DNA of 23,750 bases from JBBRYW01 sp038253945 (GTDB taxonomy: Bacteria > Actinomycetota > Thermoleophilia > Gaiellales > Gaiellaceae). A program made the translations under genes and the position numbers. The DNA lies in the NCBI GenBank assembly GCA_038253945.1, contig JBBSGR010000025.1, forward strand, positions 1 to 23,750, read 5' to 3'. The notes under the pieces are model-generated. The model saw only the letters and a list, made by a program, of their open reading frames with translations. It was not told where the DNA came from and made no database searches. This document shows positions 22,564 to 23,750 of this stretch, in pieces (within the stretch, counting starts at the first letter, position 1; each line of letters opens with the position of its first letter).

Positions 22564-23612
22564 GTGCACCCGCTCACGAAGGCGCAGGCCCGGCGCATCG
22601 CGGTGCGCGCGCAACTGCTCGACGCACCCCGGGCGACCGAGCTGCTCACGGTCGTGCAGCAGCTGACCCTGCTGCAGATCGACCCGACCGCGGCGATCGC
22701 GCCCAACGCGGACCTCGTCGCCTGGAGCCGCCTTGGCCCGGCGTACCGGCCCACCCACCTCCAGCAGGCCCTGGAGCAGGACCGCACGCTGTTCGAGCAC
22801 AACGCGCTGGTGCGGCCGATGAGCGACCTCGGCCTGTACCTCGCCGGCGCGGCCGACTGGCCCAGCCGCGAGGGCACGCGTGCCTGGATCCGCGACAACG
22901 ACCCCTTCCGGCGCGACATCCTCGACCTGCTCGGAAGCTCCGGGCCGATCAGCTCACGCGACATCCCGGACACGTGCGTGGTGCCGTGGGCCTCGACCGG
23001 GTGGACCCACAACCGCAACGTCACCCAGATGCTGGAGTTCCTGATGATGCGCGGCGAGGTCGCGATCGCCGGACGCGTCGGGCGACAGCGGCTGTGGGAC
23101 CTGGCCGAGCGGGTGTACCCGGCCGGCGTCGCCGTCCCGTCGGTCGAGGAGGCTGAGCGCAGAAAGAACGAGCGGCGGCTCACCTCGCTCGGCATTGCTC
23201 GACAGAAAACTACGGCCATGCCCGTCGAGCCGGCCGTGGTCGAGGGCACCAGGGGCGAGTGGCGCGTCGACCCGGCCGCGCTCGCCGACGACTTCGAAGG
23301 ACGGACGGCGCTGCTCTCGCCGTTCGACCGGCTCGTCCGCGTCCGCGTCAAGGAGCTGTTCGACTTCGAGTACACCCTCGAGATGTACAAGCCCGCCGCC
23401 AAGCGCCGCTGGGGCACTTCGCCCTCCCTATCCTCCATGAGGACCGGCTGGTCGGAAAGCTCGACGGGACCGCCGACCGCAAGGCCTCCGTGTTGCGGGT
23501 GCACGCGATCCACGAGGACGTGACGTTCACCCGCACGATGACCAAAGCCGTGCAGGCCGAGCTGGAGGACCTGGCCTCGTGGCTCGGACTGGCTGCGGTC
23601 GAGCCGGGTTAA
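22564..23612 (+). pseudogene. YcaQ-type winged-helix DNA glycosylase-like protein (HTH_42), frameshifted
   Basis: The frame from GTG 22564 encodes LTKAQARRIAVRAQLLD, then LLQIDPTAAIAPNADLVAW with the QID triplet (38-40) that corresponds to the catalytic Q-x-D of YcaQ-like crosslink glycosylases. After it come EHNALVRPMSDLGLY, GRQRLWDLAERVYP and SPFDRLVRVRVKELFDFEYT. At 23413-23417 (TGGGGCACTTC) one base is missing, and the family end (FALPILHEDRLVGKLDGTAD, AELEDLASWLGL) continues in another frame to TAA at 23610-23612. Rejoined, the length (about 349 residues) is close to that usual for the family, which unhooks or senses DNA crosslinks and often protects producers of DNA-damaging compounds. 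The shift may be a sequence error. No ribosome site is seen. Confidence 0.82.
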
Positions 23613-23652
23613 GGGCCTGTCCAAGAAGGTTCTTTGAGGAGCAGTGCCCTGG

Positions 23653-23750
23653 TCAGTTGAGCGAGATTCTGTAGTCGCAGGTGCAGGGGGCGGCGGCGAG
23701 GAGTGCGGCGAGCCAGCGGGCAGGATGGGCGGCGGCGGCCGCGGGCCGCG
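23653..23750 (-). CDS. C-terminal end of a possible transposase, cut by the window
   Basis: The minus strand is open from the right edge to TGA at 23655-23653 and ends HPARWLAALLAAAPCTCDYRISLN. A short basic/hydrophobic tail with a DYRI ending, followed within 40 bases by a possible element end (GGGCCTGTCCAAGAAGG at 23613-23629), suggests the 3' part of an insertion sequence starting right after the YcaQ-like gene. The family cannot be named from so little sequence, and the other end lies outside the window. Confidence 0.35.
   Translation of the reverse strand, partial: RPAAAAAHPARWLAALLAAAPCTCDYRISLN

Noticed and set aside
22455..23624. A 389-codon open frame on the minus strand
   Set aside because: It is antisense to the YcaQ-like gene, whose family sequence is clear in both of its frames. 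The antisense product is Ser/Arg-rich without motifs.
1..23750. CRISPR arrays, tRNA or rRNA genes
   Set aside because: I saw no regularly spaced repeats, cloverleaf-like sequence with a T-loop, or rRNA signature anywhere in the window.

Overview
The window is about 70% GC with dense, often overlapping genes, frequent GTG/TTG starts and GGAGG-type ribosome sites. DUF2277, NIPSNAP, MocA/LacI sugar genes and a single-ATPase sugar ABC importer together suggest a soil or freshwater actinobacterium, most likely of the Thermoleophilia (Gaiellales/Solirubrobacterales). This placement is inferred from gene content and codon use; no rRNA or tRNA is present.

Left part (1-3100): the tail of a secreted protein; a minus-strand pair encoding an Ada-AlkA fusion for alkylation repair and a NIPSNAP protein, coupled by a GTGA overlap; a perfect 15-bp inverted repeat in the divergent region; a SnoaL/DUF4440 protein; and a 31-residue lysine-rich peptide.

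Centre-left (3136-8358) is the most interesting part: a divergent module around an ArsR-type regulator. Leftward run arsR, a thioredoxin-MerB (organomercurial lyase) fusion, a decayed rhodanese-CBS gene and an ABC exporter. Rightward run a CcdA-like membrane electron carrier and a thioredoxin-like lipoprotein. The lipoprotein frame crosses an in-frame TGA exactly at the first position of a CxxC motif (U-P-T-C), and a SECIS-like hairpin follows at the right distance. It is read here as a selenoprotein. The rhodanese gene also has TGA at its predicted nucleophilic Cys, followed by a perfect 7-bp hairpin, although that gene is otherwise broken. The picture is a mercury/organomercurial or thiol-redox system using selenocysteine at two catalytic sites. 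A convergent DUF2277 gene closes the region.

Centre (8695-10250): an ECF sigma factor and a single-pass membrane partner whose outer part is built from four beta-rich repeats.

Centre-right (10398-18701): a sugar catabolic locus. A class I aldolase and a MocA-type dehydrogenase lie on the plus strand. On the minus strand is an operon of lacI, ManA-like isomerase, FGGY kinase, ABC ATPase, permease and binding protein. Most of its junctions are 4-base GTGA/ATGA overlaps. Two identical GACAACGTTGTC palindromes at the lacI start look like autoregulatory operators. The substrate cannot be named.

Right part (18702-23750): an SDR oxidoreductase, a frameshifted RibD/DHFR-like gene, a GT39-like membrane glycosyltransferase, a relic of a cupin-type gene, a frameshifted YcaQ-type winged-helix protein, and at the edge what is probably the end of an insertion sequence. 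This end holds several broken genes; true decay and sequence errors cannot be told apart from one sequence.
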